Source: Rutpela maculata (taxonomy: Eukaryota > Arthropoda > Insecta > Coleoptera > Cerambycidae). Taken from it: a stretch of DNA of 64,000 nucleotides. A program made the translations under genes and the position numbers. Under the pieces are notes generated by a model. It was not told where the DNA came from. It did not search any database and worked only from the letters and a program-made list of their open reading frames with translations. Shown here in pieces: positions 1 to 10,190 of the stretch (the stretch's first letter is position 1; each line of letters begins with the position of its first letter). Where the stretch lies: NCBI GenBank assembly GCA_936432065.2, contig OW386285.2:172589984-172653983 (forward strand), written 5' to 3'.

Positions 1-419
1 GTGTCACAAATTTGTCCCATAACAAAGCAGAATAATATTATCGATGCCATGACAAAACTGATAAGGACTCTTTTTGTTTAGTACTAAATTATCTATAAAT
101 TTCTTAACAGACTCATTTTTGTTTACGAGTTACAGCACGTCAAAGTATGTAAAAAGTAGTTTTTGTGAATTATTTCGTAAAATCTTGATCGTCTATTAAA
201 ATGTCAATTGGCAATCTTGTAGAGCTCTAAATTCTCTACAATTTAACCTGGATCTGAAAACCCGCCGTTTCCGAGTTACATTCAGTCAAAAAATGTATAA
301 AGTAGGGATTTTCGCTTCTCACAGATTGATCGACAGTGGATAATAATAAGAACAAGGTCTACTTTATATAGTATTTTCGTAAAGGATGCTCCTCAGTTGC
401 CCCTTCAAAGCGATATATA
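1..419. other. Non-coding flank left of the provirus
   Basis: AT-rich sequence with no open frame above background and no recognisable RNA gene. It would be the host DNA on the downstream side of the minus-strand provirus, because the LTR-homologous sequence starts at 420. I see nothing else in it. Confidence 0.5.
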
Positions 420-548
420 TTTTATATCACTCAGAATTCAATTTACTTTTTAAAAACTTGTATTTTTACTTTTACAAAATATTTATATGGTTTGAAGTAG
501 TTACAAAGATTAAATATATACTGACTGCTAATGCTCTCTTGGTCATAT
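420..548 (-). repeat. 3' LTR, distal part
   Basis: Aligns over about 129 bp with the right-hand LTR (24667-24803), with small indels: both start TTTTATATCACTCAG and both end at TTGGTCATAT. The homology stops abruptly at 548, where an inserted element begins, and resumes 12.8 kb away at 13380. There is no primer-binding site on its outer side, as expected for the 3' LTR. Confidence 0.75.
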
Positions 549-1150
549 CAGAGACTATACGATAAGAATGCTCACTGGCTGTATTAAATGTATTAATAAG
601 TTTAAACCCAGTCAAATCTGAGAATGATGTAGTGTATACCAGTCAATACGAGAAGTCGCATCAAAATTTCTAGAAACCTATCTTTTTAGCTACCGAAATA
701 AAACCACGTGTACCGCGACTTTGCCGTGATTTAGAATTTCTGGTTTGCCTGTTCTTATTTAATTAAAATGTATAAATATCTGAATACACACCGACAACAT
801 ATTAGAAGTGTGTACAACAGGTTTGACAAAACATTATGCAGGTGTTAATCAAATTAAGTTCTTTTTACTTCCACATCCAGTGGAAGTATAGTAACGACAA
901 AAAAAATTTTAAAAATTTTTATTGTGACGGTGAGAGGTAAACTCTCATATGGTCAGATGCTACTATACGTCGGACAAATGTCACTGACGTATAGCGACTT
1001 GCTTTTTTGCAAGTACCAAGAGCGGCGACCTCTAGCCTTAGTGGGCTATACTCACTGTTTATGAGATCGGATTTGAAGGAAACAACTACTCAGCGGGCAA
1101 ATACCCCGACCTGCATTGAATTACACCTTCAAATCGTGATCAGTAACCAA

Positions 1151-1242
1151 CTATCATTTGTCTGTTCCTAACCAGACATAGACCGGTTTCGAACTTATGT
1201 TCTCATCAGTATGCCATAGGTCATGGAACAGACAAATGATAG
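1151..1242 (-). ncRNA. Hammerhead ribozyme type I, unit 1
   Basis: Read on the minus strand from 1242. Outer stem I pairs 1242-1225 with 1168-1151 (18 perfect pairs). An internal loop (1224-1216 and 1174-1169) follows, then inner stem I (GGCAUA, 1215-1210, with UAUGUC, 1180-1175). The core CUGAUGA is at 1209-1203, stem II GAAC/GUUC at 1202-1199 and 1194-1191 with loop AUAA, then GAAA, stem III ACCGGU at 1187-1182 and C17 at 1181. Predicted self-cleavage is between 1181 and 1180. All core nucleotides are present. Stem III has no loop, as in Penelope and retrozyme hammerheads, which may act as dimers. Confidence 0.9.
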
Positions 1243-1541
1243 TGGTCAACTTGCTAGTCTTATACAAACTGAATCAAATGAAGTGACGGTGAGAGGTAAA
1301 CTCTCATATGGTCAGATGCTACTATACGTTGGACAAATGTCACTGACGTATAGCGACTTGCTTTTTTGTAAGTACCAAGAGTGGCGACCTCTAGCCTTAG
1401 TGGGCTATACTCACTGTTTATGAGATCGGATATATATATATATATATATATATAAAATCGGATTTGAAGGAAACAACTACTCAGCGGGCAAATACCCCGA
1501 CCGGCATTGAATTACACCTTCAAATCGTGATCAGTAACCAA

Positions 1542-1610
1542 CTATCATTTGTCTGTTCCTAACCAGACATAGACCGGTTTCGAACTTATTATGTTCTCAT
1601 CAGTATGCCA
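1542..1610 (-). ncRNA. Hammerhead ribozyme, unit 2 (truncated)
   Basis: Core CUGAUGA, stem II GAAC/GUUC with a 7-nt loop, GAAA, ACCGGU and the C17 equivalent (1572) are all kept, as is inner stem I. The 5' strand of outer stem I is missing because the unit is joined at about 1611 to a fragment of another unit. Loop-loop contacts of stem I may be lost, so activity is doubtful. Confidence 0.75.
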
Positions 1611-1899
1611 GATGCTACTATACGTCGGATAGTTGGTTACTGATCACGATTTGAAGGTGTAATTCAATGCAGGTCGGGGTATTTGCCCGCTGAGTAGTTG
1701 TTTCCTTCAAATCCGATCTCATAAACAGTGAGTATAGCCCACTAAGGCTAGAGGTCGCCGCTCTTGGTACTTGCAAAAAAGCAAGTTGCTATACGTCAGT
1801 GACATTTGTCCGACGTATAGTAGCATCTGACCATATGAGAGTTTACCTCTCACCGTCACTTCATTTGATTCAGTTTGTATAAGACTAGCAAGTTGACCA

Positions 1900-1994
1900 C
1901 TATCATTTGTCTGTTCCATGACCTATGGCATACTGATGAGAACATAATAAGTTCGAAACCGGTCTATGTCTGGTTAAGAACAGACAAATGATAG
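1900..1994 (+). ncRNA. Hammerhead ribozyme type I, unit 3
   Basis: Plus-strand copy. Outer stem I pairs 1900-1916 with 1978-1994; C1917 and A1977 are a mismatch next to the internal loop. Inner stem I is GGCAUA 1927-1932 with UAUGUC 1965-1970, including one G.U pair. The core CUGAUGA is 1933-1939, stem II GAAC 1940-1943 / GUUC 1951-1954 with a 7-nt loop, GAAA 1955-1958, stem III ACCGGU 1958-1963, C17 at 1964. Cleavage is predicted between 1964 and 1965. The repeated compensating stems in two orientations make chance very unlikely. Confidence 0.9.
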
Positions 1995-2729
1995 TTGGTT
2001 ACTGATCACGATTTGAAGGTGTAATTCAATGCAGGTCGGGGTATTTGCCCGCTGAGTAGTTGTTTCCTTCAAATCCGATCTCATAAAATTTTTATTGTTC
2101 AAATAGGCTTAGAATGTCACGAAACGTTGAGATTTTAAGTTTGAGCGAAAAAAAAATTTCTGTCTGTCTGTCTGTAACTTTTTTTGTGCGCACGTTTACT
2201 CTGGAACCGTTTGAGATATTGACTTGAAATTTGGTACACATATGTACTTTAACGAGATAACGAACTAGATTATATTTTCATCTTGTTCCGTCGAAGGGTT
2301 GGGGGGGTAAATTGGGGTAAATTTGGGGAAAATAGGTAAATCAAGCAGGTAAGAGTCTATAAAATTGGTATTTAGTATATACAAGAGAAGCTAAGGTCTC
2401 AAAAAAAATTTTGGCATTAGCCACCCCCTTACCACCCCCACCCCATTATTAAAGGGGATGAAAAAAAATTGTGATTTAGTGTGTGTACAAGAACCAGAAA
2501 CCTCAAAATGTTTTTTTACTTCATCCACCCCCACTACCACCCCTTATCACCACCCCCACCCCGCTACCGATGTGGGGTATCGTTTTATGGGTTTTTGGGG
2601 TAGAGGATTTCAAATATTATATTATTAAAGTTCCATAAACAATTATTTCCACATACAAAAATTTTTTCGTTGTGAGTGACTTGGAAAAGAATCGATGTGG
2701 AAGTAGTGATTCGTTGGGCAGGGGTTTTT

Positions 2730-3164
2730 ACTATCGTAAATAAGAAATAGGTATTTAATGATATATAATAAGTACCTACGGTATTAAAGAAATTCGACTG
2801 AAACATCAGTCCTAGTCCTGAATATGTTTTTAACTAGACTGAATAACCAAGCATTATCTGTAAGAAAATGTTTTTCAACCAGTTGTATAAAAAAAAATTA
2901 AACCCTGTCGGTGGTTTGAACCTGGGTCCTCTCGGATGCTAGTTCCTAATTTTATTTACAATTTTTTTTTTTTTCTTGAAATGTATAGATTTTAAAAACA
3001 AAAGTTATTATGATGTTCATATTTTGTTCTCTACAATGTATTTACGTTTTTTTACCAATATTAATACGTGACCTTTAGTCCAGTCAACGAATGACTTAAG
3101 GGTGGTGTAGAGTGCGTGAGCAGGGACCTAAGCAATTACTTTAGAAAGTTGTTCAGGGTGTTTA
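2730..3164. other. Non-coding spacer
   Basis: AT-rich interval with a poly-T run near 2961. A GGTTTGAACCT stretch near 2914 resembles a tRNA B box, but there is no A box or cloverleaf. No gene seen. Confidence 0.4.
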
Positions 3165-3665
3165 GGGAGTGAACATACTGAAAGTCCTGACGTCTAGGAG
3201 GTGAGCGGGGGGGCAAAGAAAGTCCCACTTTTGGTTTTTCGCTTATAACTCTAAAATGGTGCGACGGAGGGAATAATTTTCTTATACAAAATGAAAGCTC
3301 ATAAAATTCTCTACAACTTTCATTCTATATACTTTTTTCGAATTCGCTACAGTTTTCGAGCTACACACTCCGGAAGTAAACATTTTCGAAAAACAGGTTT
3401 TTTACCTCTTCAACTTTAAGGAAAAGCAAGGTGGGTTTCTCAAAATTGTACTTAAGTCAGAAAACATCAAGGAAGTGGCAGTGATCTTTTACAACCCCTT
3501 CTCTACTCAAGGCGAGATTGAAGAGGCTGGGAAGATTTGCTTCCTCAAATGGTATGGGGCACCAGCAAGACAGACCTCCCTCAACCAGTACCACTTCCAG
3601 TTGTTCATGAGGTCAGTGGCAATATTAAGCCTGACATCAACTCCCTCCCACCAACTGAAAGTGGA
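3165..3665 (+). pseudogene. Fragment of long-TIR element: arm plus nuclease-like gene piece
   Basis: 3165-3425 resembles the terminal arm of the palindromic element at 21.3 kb: AACATAC, AAAGTCC, GGTTTTTC and TATACAA blocks occur in the same order. 3427-3665 encodes a piece of the same protein family found at 14.7, 21.3 and 55.3 kb. It begins with the end of the glycine-lysine motif (KQGGFLK), then FYNPFST, then KICFLKWYGAP, then a KPDINSLPPTE-type stretch in another frame, so there is a frameshift near 3620. It ends where a RepA copy begins. The start and the CXC end are missing. Confidence 0.55.
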
Positions 3666-3925
3666 ATGAAAAAAAAAGTGATTTTGTGTATGTACAGGAA
3701 GCTGAAACCTCAAAATATTTTTTTACTTCATCCACCCCCCACTATCACCCCCACCCCACTACCGATGTGGGGTATCGTTTTATGGGTTTTTGGGGTAGAG
3801 GATTTCAAATATTATATTATTAAAGTTCCATAAACAATTATTTTCATATACAAAGTTTTTTCATTGTGAGTGACTTGGATAGAGAATCTGGATGTGGAAG
3901 TAGTGATTCCTTGGGCAGCGGTTTT
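3666..3925 (+). repeat. RepA copy 2 (5'-truncated)
   Basis: Matches the right part of RepA from the poly-A/GTGATT stretch to the terminal block GTGGAAGTAGTGATTCCTTG and GGGCAGCGGTTTT. Confidence 0.75.
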
Positions 3926-4309
3926 AATCAGTACTTTTAGAAACCCCTTTGTAAACAATTGCATCGTAGTGGATTCAAATGTGTTTGAGATAGGGGACGT
4001 CAAAAAAACAATTATTTCAACTAAAAATTTTTATCTGTAAAATGGATCCTCAAATGAAAATAATGTATTTTTCTTTTTTTGTTCAGAATAATATAGTATT
4101 AGCTTGAATTGATTTTACAACAAAGTAATTATTTATTTAATAAGGCAAAAATTATAATTCGTACATAGTTGTCTTCAGATTTACTCTACACTCAAAAAAT
4201 ACCGGCGCCTTTGATCTTTACCGTACCATAAAACACGCCGACATTTTTTATACGCAGATAAGTGTGTAGTCAACTATACCTACCATTTTTCTAACAATTA
4301 ATATTCAGT
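3926..4309. other. Non-coding AT-rich spacer
   Basis: No supported feature. A GC-richer stretch near 4199-4240 (ACCGGCGCC) is not explained. Confidence 0.4.
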
Positions 4310-5040
4310 CTATATATACAAAAGAATACCCTGACTGACTGATTGATCTATCAACGCACAGCTCAAACCGCTGGGTCTAGAAACTTCAAATTTTGCATAG
4401 AGGTTCCTCGAATGATGTAGGCAACCACTAAAAAGGGATTCTTCGAAAATCGACCCCAAAGAGGGGATTGAAATTTTAGGCTTTTTCAGAAACGGTTAGA
4501 CCTAGAAGCGTGAAATTTGACAAAAATACTCTTTATTGGAATCTATTAGACACGAGTAAGACGAAATTTAGAATTTCACTTTTTGAAGGGGTGAAAACTG
4601 GGGTGGTAGATGGTTTAAAGCGCACCCGTATTTTTGAAATCGGGTGAGTCATAAACGTGATTATTCGAGCGATGGACTCTTCTGAGGAAATAAGGAGATG
4701 CGTATTCGATGGTTTTCAAAAAGAGACCCCCGGACGGGTGAACGGGGAGGGGGGGGGGTTAAGCTTTTCGGAAACTGTTAGACCTAGAAGCATGAAATTT
4801 GGCAGAAATACTTTTTATTGGAATCTATTAGGCACAAGACAAAATTTCAATTTTCACTTTTTGAAGGGGTGACAATGGATGTGATAGATGGTTTAAAGCG
4901 TATTTTTGAAATCGCGTAAGTCAGAAACGTGATTATTCGACCGAAGGGCTCTTCTGAGAAAATAAGGAGACATGTATTCGGCGGTTTTCATCCCCGAAAG
5001 GGTGAACAGGGAGAGGGATGTTTTTAAGCAAGAAATTTGA
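4310..5040 (+). repeat. Tandem degenerate repeat, about 283 bp period
   Basis: Two successive copies of a non-coding unit: GTTAGACCTAGAAGC at about 4495 and 4778, TTTTTATTGGAATCTATTA-like blocks, TTTGAAGGGGTGA, GATGGTTTAAAGCG and CGTGATTATTCGA all recur with the same spacing. The family probably starts near 4310 with CTGACTGACTGATTG. The unit has no coding potential; the short frame at 4657-4872 runs through it by chance. Confidence 0.6.
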
Positions 5041-5129
5041 CAGGCCCATGTGCTCTATTGTCGATTAAAATAATTATCCTTTCGTTTAACTCGCTCTAAC
5101 ACAAAAATAGAATAATGAATTGTTATCGA

Positions 5130-5232
5130 ATTGCGATGCGCAGTGGGTTTCCTCGACTGCAATGGATGCGCAGTGGGTTTCTTTGAATGCAATCAATGTG
5201 CAGTGGGTTTCCTCGAGTACAATGGATGCGCA
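5130..5232 (+). repeat. 30-bp minisatellite, left part
   Basis: Tandem units of about 30 bp around GGATGCGCAGTGGGTTTCCT followed by CGAGTAYAAT. The array is interrupted at 5232 by a LINE and resumes at 9761. Arrays of the same unit occur at 46490-46770 and 61086-61470, next to RepA copies. Confidence 0.85.
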
Positions 5233-5527
5233 TGTCCATGTGAAAGTAACAGTGATAAAGTGGTAGAGCAGTTAATTGACTTATTGAGTGGTACAAACTG
5301 TGTATTAAATACTGTAATTTACAACAAATTGTGCATAAAAGTGTAGGGTATCCAGTCTGCAAATAGGTTTACCAAGACAGGACAAGATTATATAGATAAT
5401 TCAATAAAACTGCAATTTGCAGTTAAAAACAAGCATTAATAAAAAGTGGTATACTTTTTGTTTCTTGATAAAGTTTTGAATTTTGATAAGAAATTTAAGT
5501 CAGGACCGTACTTAAAAACATTATGGC

Positions 5528-6643
5528 ATGAAGTGTGAAATATGTCTAAAAACTAAAAACCCAAGTAAAGATCTAAAATATCCAGTTTTTCCCTGTGATT
5601 CCTGTAGAAGACATATTTGTACAGAATGTTCAGAATTATTTGCCTCAGAAATTAAATGTATGCAGTTACAGAGAAGGCTTCTAAAGTATGCATGTTCCAA
5701 ATGTAAAAATTATGAAGTGGTGGACTTGCTTTCAAAAACAATTGAAGATAAACAGGCCATTATAGAAGGTAAAGATGACATTATCGCTTTGTTAAAAAAT
5801 AAAATAGATGCATTAGAAAAGCAAGCTCAGAAGGAGTTCGTGGCTGAAAGTCAAAAGCCACAATTCTCAGATGTTGTTAAAGCAAAACATGAACCAGTTT
5901 TAATTGTAAAGCCGACTAATACGCAAGATAGTGGTGAAACTAAGACTGCGATAAAAACATCAATCAATCCTGGGGAAATAGGTGTTAGTGTATCAAGAAT
6001 TAGGCAAGCGTCCAAAGGATCTGTAATCATTGAGTGTGAAAATCAATCTGATAGAAATTTATTGAAGAACAAAATCACCGAAAAACTTGGAAATGGATAT
6101 AATGTTGAAGTACCAAAGTTAAGAAGACCTAAAATAAGAGTGGTAAATATAAATAGTGATGAATGTAACACTGAAGATAATGATATATTGGACAAAATTA
6201 TTAAGCAGAATAAAATAAAAACTGACCAAAGCTTTTATTTAAAAATTATCAAAAAAATAGAAAATAAGAAATACAAAAATACTACGATTGTCTTAGAAGC
6301 TGACCCAGAAACTCATACTAATTTACTAAAAAAAGAAAAAATAACAATTGGATGGTCAAGAGGTAGAGTTTTTAATCACTTATATGTAAATCAATGTTTT
6401 AATTGTCTGGGTTTTAACCACGTTGCAAAAGACAGTACTAATGCAGCTGCATGTTCTATATGCTCAGAAGATCATAATTATAAGTCATGTAAGTCGAATA
6501 ATAAAAAGTGTGTGAACTGTGTAAGGGCAAAGACAAAGTTTAACTTGGACTTGGATACCAATCATCTAGCTGTCGATAAAGACTGTCCCTGCTACATTCG
6601 AGCTGTAAAGAAACTAAACAGTACAATTGATTATCACGAATAG
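5528..6643 (+). CDS. LINE ORF1: PHD-like and zinc-knuckle RNA-binding protein
   Basis: 371 codons, intact. Residues 3-59 carry a C4HC3-like zinc cluster (C3, C6, C23, C26, H29/C31, C34, C56, C59), like the PHD-type finger of CR1-group ORF1 proteins. Residues 66-100 look like a coiled coil. The middle is lysine-rich. Residues about 290-335 hold zinc knuckles: the first (CFNCLGFNHVAKDS) has serine in place of the last cysteine, the second is CSICSEDHNYKSC, and a further CVNC pair follows. It should act as the nucleic-acid chaperone of the retrotransposon RNP. The stop at 6641 is UAG in a readthrough context, and ORF2 continues in the same frame. The start is the first ATG after the 5' UTR. Confidence 0.8.
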   Translation: MKCEICLKTKNPSKDLKYPVFPCDSCRRHICTECSELFASEIKCMQLQRRLLKYACSKCKNYEVVDLLSKTIEDKQAIIEGKDDIIALLKNKIDALEKQAQKEFVAESQKPQFSDVVKAKHEPVLIVKPTNTQDSGETKTAIKTSINPGEIGVSVSRIRQASKGSVIIECENQSDRNLLKNKITEKLGNGYNVEVPKLRRPKIRVVNINSDECNTEDNDILDKIIKQNKIKTDQSFYLKIIKKIENKKYKNTTIVLEADPETHTNLLKKEKITIGWSRGRVFNHLYVNQCFNCLGFNHVAKDSTNAAACSICSEDHNYKSCKSNNKKCVNCVRAKTKFNLDLDTNHLAVDKDCPCYIRAVKKLNSTIDYHE

Positions 6644-6649
6644 CAATTA
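6641..6649 (+). promoter_or_regulatory. UAG CAA UUA readthrough-type stop between ORF1 and ORF2
   Basis: ORF1 ends TAG followed by CAA TTA, the type I readthrough context (UAG CARYYA) known from tobacco mosaic virus. ORF2 is in the same frame and open directly after this stop. The first in-frame ATG of ORF2 is at 6797, after the first endonuclease motif. This suggests ORF2 is made as an ORF1-ORF2 extension. Function is inferred from sequence only. Confidence 0.6.
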
Positions 6650-9513
6650 AAAAAATATACTAGTAACTGTAAAGATGATGTTAATCATTTGAGAATCTTT
6701 CATCAAAATATTCAGTGCATAAAAAATAAAATTGAATGTTTTGAAATAGAATTAGAGCAGCAACAAATAGATATTACCTGTTTTACTGAACATTGGATGA
6801 AAGATTCTGAAGTGGATAAAATCTGCTTAAAAGGATATACATTATCTGAAGCTTTTTGTAGATCAAATTTTAAAAATGGTGGAGTTGTAATGTATCATAA
6901 GTCATCACTAAACGCTAATATTAAGGATATCACATTTGTTAACAAAAAATCTTCCGAAATGAACTTTGAAATCGTAGGAATTGAATATAAATTTAACAAT
7001 AGTATTAACGTAAAGATTTTAACAATTTACAGGTCACCGTCTGCTAATTTAGCTATATTCTTTTCTGAACTTGAAGCGGTATTAAAACATGTATGTGTGG
7101 GCAATTCTAAAATAATATTATGTGGCGACTGGAACATAAATTATGCATTGGAATCTGTTGAAAAATTTGAGCTTTGTGATTTACTGCACTCTTATGACAT
7201 AACATTTCATGTAAATGAACCAACAAGATTTGCTGCCAATTCAAGTATAGATTATATATGTAGTAATTTGGATATTGATAATGTTAAGTGTGATGTAGTA
7301 GGAAATGGTCTATCGGATCATACTGCACAAATTTTAAATGTTGAAGTACCAACTGATTTCCCAAAGAGCTTGAATTCTAGGAAATCGAGGCTTTTTACTC
7401 ATATAAACTATGAAACATTTAAATATTACATAAGCAATGAAAAATGGGAAGAGGTATATGAGGCAGGTAATGTTTACGATGGCTTTGACCAGTTAATTAA
7501 GGCACTTTCTTACTATGTTGATATCAGTTTTCCCTTTAAAGAAGTTAGTCTGAATAAAAATAGGAAGGCATGGGTTACCCAAGGAATTATTACTTCATCA
7601 AAAAAATTAAAATTATTAGATAAAAGTTTGGGGAAATCTGACAATCCAGACCACATATATTACTATAGGACATATAAAAAAATTTATAAGAAAGTAGTCT
7701 CAGCAGCTAAGCGTCTATGTAATGACCAGTTTTATAAGCGGGCTAGTAATAAATCGAAAGCAGCTTGGTCAATCATAAATGAAAATTTGGGGAAAAAAAA
7801 CAAAGGAGAATTCTATAAAAGAAATCGAAATCGACAATAATATGGAAAGTGATGTAGATAAAATCGTTAATTCTTTTAACCAATACTTCATAAATTTACC
7901 AGTAAAGTTAAGGCAAAACTTTGAAAATTCAAACTTTACATCTTTTTCTATAAAACTGCAATACCCAACAATGTTTATTAGACCTGTTTCAGAAACTGAA
8001 ATTTTTAACATAATAATGGATCTCAAGCAATCAAATTCTTCTGGAGTGGATAATATTAGTGCAAAGATGTTGAAGGTAGTTGCCAACGATATTGTAAAGC
8101 CTTTGACTTTCCTAATAAATCGATCTTTATCTGAGGGCATATTCCCTAATAACTTGAAAGCTAAAGTAATACCTTTGCATAAGAAAGGGTCTACAACAAT
8201 AATTGATAATTATCGTCCAGTTTCTTTACTGTCAACTATTTCAAAAATAATGGAAAGAGTAGTGTATTCTCGAATGATAAACTTTATTAATAAGTTCCAC
8301 ATAATGTCTGATGCTCAACATGGATTTCGAGCTAAAAGGTCCACTCAGACAGCTGTTATGCAATTCCTCGATAAGTTATATGATGCCATAAATAAAAATG
8401 AAAAATGTTTTGGAATTTTCATGGATTTAAGCAAGGCATTCGATCTGGTGGATCATGACTTGCTTATTAAAACACTATCCAGATACGGATTTAGAGGAAA
8501 AATTAGCAGCTGGCTGCAGTCATATCTTTCAAACCGAAGTCAAATTGTTGAGCTAAATAACATAAAATCAGACGAACTAAATGTATCCTGTGGTGTTCCA
8601 CAGGGTTCCGTTCTTGGACCACTGCTCTTTTTATTATTTATTAACGATTTACCGAGAACAGTTGATCATGATAATTTGATAATGTTTGCTGATGACAATT
8701 CATATCTAAGTACTAGTTCGAATATGTCTAACCTAATAGATATTTCACAAAACAAAATAAAAACTTTTACATCCTGGTTTTATGAAAACAAATTACTTTT
8801 AAATGCATCTAAGACTGTATTTATCCATTTCACACCTAGATTATCAAATTACAACATAAGCAGTTTAATAAAAATTAATGGTAAATCACTTGAACAAGTT
8901 CAGCATACACGTTTTCTAGGTATTTATATTGATAATGCCCTAAACTGGGAAATACATATTGACCATTTGTGCAGAAAGCTCTCTTCAACATGCTTTGCCT
9001 TATACAGATTAAACAAACTTACTAGCACATCAGTTGTTCTTTCCTATTATTATGCTCAGTTTTACTCCCGGGTGAAATATGGCGTCATATTTTGGGGTTC
9101 ATCTCATTTCTTAGAACGAATATTCAAAATCCAAAAAATGGCAGTAAGAAACATAAAAGGATTAAATAAAACCGTATCTTGTAGAAATGTTTTCAGGGAA
9201 CTGCATATATTAACAATACCAAGTATATTTATATATGAAAGTCATATTTGTTAAGCAGAATTTACATGAATTTTTATGTAATAATTATAATCATGCCTAT
9301 GAAACCAGGAAGAAAAATGACTTATCAATACCAGTCCATACACTGTCTATTTTCGAAAAAAGTCCACGATATATGGGTATTAAACTGTATAATAAACTGC
9401 CTCAAACAATAAAAGAAATAAATAGCATAAGAACATTTAAAAAAGAAGTTAAAGAATTACTTTTAAATAATGTATATTACAACGTAAGGGAATATTTTGA
9501 AACACAGTTTTGA
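6644..9513 (+). pseudogene. LINE ORF2: endonuclease and reverse transcriptase, two frameshifts
   Basis: The endonuclease part (6689-7790) shows HQNIQ, TEHWM, GGVVMYH, CGDWNIN, SSIDYI and GLSDH, the usual order of the APE-type domain. The RT part (about 7800-9250) shows NYRPVSLLS, QHGFR, FMDLSKAFD, GVPQGSVLGP, the catalytic FADD at 8685-8696, and FLGIYID. The frame shifts in an A8 run at 7793-7800 and again near 9240-9253; the last 86 residues continue in the third frame to 9513. No RNase H domain. In a live copy this protein nicks the target and copies the RNA. Everything else is intact, so the damage is recent. Confidence 0.85.
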
Positions 9514-9760
9514 GATATGATGTATTTATTATGTATGTTTAATTATGTAGTCCCAGTAATTATGACCTGACTGTTTAATATTGTTTTATTTATTTTTTTA
9601 AATTTTTTGTCTTGCTGTAGTTTGTGTACCTATCTTTTAGTATTTTGTTACCTTCATTTATTTATGTATTTTATTCTTTGAAGTAATCATTTGACGTGTC
9701 CGATACCATTTACTGTAATGTGGTCTATGGATAATAAAGATTATTATTATTATTATTATT

Positions 9761-9990
9761 GGTTTTCCCCAAGTATAATGGATGCGCAGAAGATTTCCTT
9801 AAGTGCAATGAATGCGCAGTGAGTTTCCCCGGGTACCATGGATGCGCGGCGAGTTTCCCCGAGTACTATGAATTCGCAGTGGGATTCCCCGAGAACTATG
9901 GATGCGCAGAAGTTTTCCTTGAGTGCAATGAATCCGCAATGGGTTTCCCCAGATACCATGGATGCGCAGTGGGTTCTCTCGAGTGTACTT
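9761..9990 (+). repeat. 30-bp minisatellite, right part
   Basis: Continuation of the array at 5130-5232 after the LINE. Units read ATGGATGCGCAGTGGGTTTC with variation. The frames on either strand through it are artefacts of the repeat. Confidence 0.85.
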
Positions 9991-10190
9991 CCTGAGTACT
10001 CAGTGAGTATGTAGTACTTCTTTATAAGAATAGTATGTCAATGTTCTTAATTCCAACGCGGACGAAGTCTTCCACGTGAATGAAGTCGTGGGCATCAGCT
10101 AGTAAATAATAAATGATAATAAGGTGGCTGTAATAGGAATCCTACAGGTTGTTTAGAACTATATTTAGAAGCAATGCAATAAATAACGTT

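Larger units (their letters stand above)
925..2084. mobile_element. Retrozyme array with hammerhead ribozymes
   Basis: About three copies of a non-coding unit of roughly 360 bp, the first two with the ribozyme strand on minus and the last on plus. The block is flanked by a 13-bp duplication, AAAATTTTTATTG, at 912-924 and 2085-2097; RepA sequence continues on both sides, so this is a clean insertion. Each unit holds a type I hammerhead with a self-complementary stem III (ACCGGU). Other internal hairpins are at 1791-1823 and about 1836-1852. A TA microsatellite interrupts unit 2 near 1431. The orientation switch is near 1612-1630, where a short unit fragment is joined. This matches animal retrozymes, which are small non-autonomous elements thought to move through circular RNA and a LINE or Penelope reverse transcriptase. 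The short ORFs across it are chance. Confidence 0.85.
867..2729 (+). repeat. RepA copy 1 (Helentron-like repeat), split by retrozyme
   Basis: First of about twelve copies of a dispersed family called RepA here. A full copy is about 0.7 kb. It starts ACTTCCACATCCAG, a short hairpin with GTGGAAGT, and runs through a CTGT microsatellite and a C-rich tract. It ends GGATGTGGAAGTAGTGATTCC, so the ends carry a subterminal inverted repeat. There is no coding capacity. Subterminal inverted repeats, a terminal hairpin and a GTCT-type microsatellite are the layout of Helentron-associated elements such as DINE-1; that assignment is inference. The copy is interrupted at 925-2084 by the hammerhead array. 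Confidence 0.65.
5233..9760 (+). mobile_element. CR1-group LINE, nearly full length
   Basis: A 4.5-kb non-LTR retrotransposon inserted in a minisatellite. It has a roughly 295-bp 5' UTR, ORF1 (5528-6643), ORF2 with apurinic-type endonuclease and reverse transcriptase (6644-9513), and a roughly 245-bp 3' UTR ending in AATAAAG and an ATT tandem tail, typical of CR1/L2-group elements. The RT style is closest to insect CR1-group families of the Daphne/Crack type (inference). ORF2 has two frameshifts, so this copy is dead but young. No clear duplication is resolvable because the target is itself repetitive. Confidence 0.85.

Noticed and set aside
1223..1919. Two identical-looking 66-codon frames on opposite strands
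   Set aside because: They are the same chance frame in inverted retrozyme units; the sequence is explained by the hammerhead and its non-coding body.
2905..2935. B-box-like GGTTTGAACCT, possible tRNA or SINE
   Set aside because: No A box at the right distance, no cloverleaf, no SINE body or tail; one copy only.
5130..9990. CRISPR-like array (30-bp repeats)
   Set aside because: Units are contiguous with no unique spacers, and the DNA is eukaryotic.
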